Assembly (NCBI GenBank): GCA_964454255.1
Contig: CAYVSY010000054.1
Location: forward strand, 1 to 5,682
Length of the DNA stretch: 5,682 bases
Direction of reading: 5' to 3'
DNA from: CAYVSY01 sp964454255
GTDB taxonomy: Bacteria; Bacillota_I; Bacilli_A; RF39; UBA660
The stretch's first letter is position 1, and each line of letters begins with the position of its first letter. Below the pieces are notes generated by a model, which did not search any database, had not been told where the DNA came from, and saw only the letters and a program-made list of their open reading frames with translations. This document shows, piece after piece, positions 5,064 through 5,682 of this stretch. The translations under genes were made by a program, and so were the position numbers.

Positions 5064-5348
5064 TTATGATTTACGCCATTTACGAAATTCCCAATATGAC
5101 ATTTTTCTTATGTCATTAAGTGTAATTTCTTTTGGTTGTTTAATATTTTTAAGTCTTTCAATTTCAGTAGTAAGTTCCTTATTAATTTCAGCAATTCTTA
5201 AAACCGCTTCATCGGTACTAATGAATGTTCTCGAATAATGCCATGATGAACTAATTATATTCAAGGTTTTACCTTCTTCAATTTTTTGTTTAAAATCTCT
5301 TAGTTCGTTGTACTTTTCAACGTCTAATAATACTGTGTCTTTTTCCAT
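5064..5348 (-). CDS. Small hypothetical protein, 94 residues, coiled-coil-like
   Basis: Function unknown. This 94-residue, charged, soluble protein starts MEKDTVLLDVEKYNELRDFK, a start that I associate with small uncharacterised Bacteroidota proteins. Residues about 46-70 (DEAVLRIAEINKELTTEIER and on) form a likely amphipathic helix or short coiled coil. The end is aromatic and basic (SYWEFRKWRKS, 84-94). No catalytic motif or membrane segment is seen. It lies between two attC-like palindromes with about 40 bp free upstream, the arrangement of an integron cassette gene. The overlapping plus-strand frame at 4957-5238 is longer than expected by chance, but it runs through the hairpin and third palindrome end and encodes an unlikely mix, so the minus frame is preferred. 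No clear ribosome binding site; the ATG follows an A/T-rich leader. DNA-binding or antitoxin-like roles would fit the size but nothing proves them. Confidence 0.65.
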   Translation of the reverse strand: MEKDTVLLDVEKYNELRDFKQKIEEGKTLNIISSSWHYSRTFISTDEAVLRIAEINKELTTEIERLKNIKQPKEITLNDIRKMSYWEFRKWRKS

Positions 5349-5392
5349 TTTGATTAAAATTAAATTGTTAATATTTATAAAATAAGCACTGG

Positions 5393-5524
5393 TTATAACA
5401 ACGGGTATAAAACAGTTGGGTTATTAGTGGTTTATTCAACTGCGTAGCCCGTTGCAAATTTTGTGCGGTTTGATAGGGTTATTCTTCGCATTCCCAACCG
5501 ATTTCATACCCGCAGCCGTTAGGC
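5393..5524. repeat. attC-like palindromic site 2
   Basis: The left end is TTATAAC (5393-5399), spacer AA, then the arm CGGGTATAAAACAGTTGGG (5402-5420). The right end is the arm CCCAACCGATTTCATACCCG (5493-5512), spacer CAGCC (5513-5517), then GTTAGGC (5518-5524). GTTAGGC is a textbook core site (GTTRRRY). The arms match at about 17 of 20 positions, and the 2- versus 5-base spacers give the asymmetry expected of attC. Read on the minus strand, the site starts GCCTAAC (RYYYAAC), and the stop codon of the upstream minus-strand ORF lies within it, as in cassettes where gene and site overlap. Total length is 132 bp. It may instead belong to a Bacteroidota interspersed palindrome family unrelated to an active integron. 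Confidence 0.6.
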
Positions 5525-5677
5525 AACATTTAAAACACGCTTTACCAATGCAAATTGTGTTTCAATTGAATACCCATTTTTGACACCTATTTCAATATCA
5601 GAACTTAGCTTTTCTTTGTTAGTACCAAGTTGTTTAAATGTTTCTGTTATTACTTCGTTGTAATCTTCTTCATTCAT
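5519..5677 (-). CDS. Small hypothetical protein, 52 residues or more
   Basis: Unrecognised. An ATG at 5677-5675 gives a 52-residue acidic, helix-rich protein beginning MNEEDYNEVITETFKQLGTN, with DIEIGVKNGYSIETQFALV in the middle and NVA at the end. The frame remains open to the window edge five bases upstream, so it may be longer and partial. The TAA stop (5521-5519) falls inside the GCCTAAC core of attC-like site 2. That suggests gene and site move as one cassette unit on the minus strand. The same orientation as the 94-residue ORF supports a shared array direction. No membrane segment or known motif is seen. Confidence 0.55.
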   Translation of the reverse strand: MNEEDYNEVITETFKQLGTNKEKLSSDIEIGVKNGYSIETQFALVKRVLNVA

Positions 5678-5682
5678 CCAAT

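Noticed and set aside
4957..5238. Plus-strand 93-codon open frame
   Set aside because: It begins in the palindrome region, runs through the 5018-5052 hairpin and overlaps the better-supported 94-residue minus-strand gene; its hydrophobic C-terminal half is typical of the antisense of such a coding region.
4632..5682. CRISPR array or tRNA genes
   Set aside because: Repeats are few, long, imperfect palindromes with no regular short repeat-spacer pattern; no cloverleaf with a TTC-type T-loop was seen.

Overview
The window is a 5.7 kb, very AT-rich scaffold piece with two runs of exactly 100 N (1142-1241 and 2631-2730). These are probably default-size scaffold gaps of unknown true length. Several signs point to the Bacteroidota or a virus of that group. 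Start codons are preceded by A-rich tracts rather than clear Shine-Dalgarno sequences. The thioredoxin resembles the Bacteroidota type. One upstream region carries a good match to the Bacteroidota promoter pattern TTTG-N19-TAnnTTTG. TGA is used as a normal stop. The central genes look phage-like: short, tightly packed or overlapping, with auxiliary-metabolism products and a K-Y-(I/L)-x-x-F-E type N-terminus. Whether this is a phage, a prophage or a bacterial accessory region cannot be settled from the window.

Layout. From 1 to 1128 on the minus strand, a family 2 glycosyltransferase is followed 10 bp later by a thioredoxin that runs off the left edge. After the first gap (1242-1363) comes a short promoter-like sequence present twice, which runs straight into the C-terminal half of an ABC-transporter ATPase. 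That fragment has no start codon and no Walker A motif. A 61-residue PspC-domain membrane protein follows. A strong symmetric terminator (1974-2003) separates it from a 48-residue minus-strand ORF that converges on it.

From 2220 to 4631 four plus-strand genes form a tight operon-like run: an unknown 131-residue protein, a GNAT-like acetyltransferase interrupted by the second gap, a nucleoside 2-deoxyribosyltransferase-like protein, and a complete ADP-L-glycero-D-manno-heptose 6-epimerase (HldD). The glycosyltransferase and HldD suggest surface-sugar metabolism. The deoxyribosyltransferase-like protein suggests nucleotide metabolism. These pathway links are inferred from families only.

From 4632 to the right edge the character changes. 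GC-richer imperfect palindromes resembling integron attC sites alternate with small minus-strand ORFs of unknown function (94 residues, and 52 or more residues). Two palindromes (4735-4863 and 5393-5524) share a 20-base right end at 17 of 20 positions and have the R-box, spacer and L-box layout of attC. The stop codon of the last ORF lies inside one of the R boxes. The best reading is part of a gene-cassette array, or a related Bacteroidota palindromic-repeat family, abutting the hldD operon. No integrase gene is visible.
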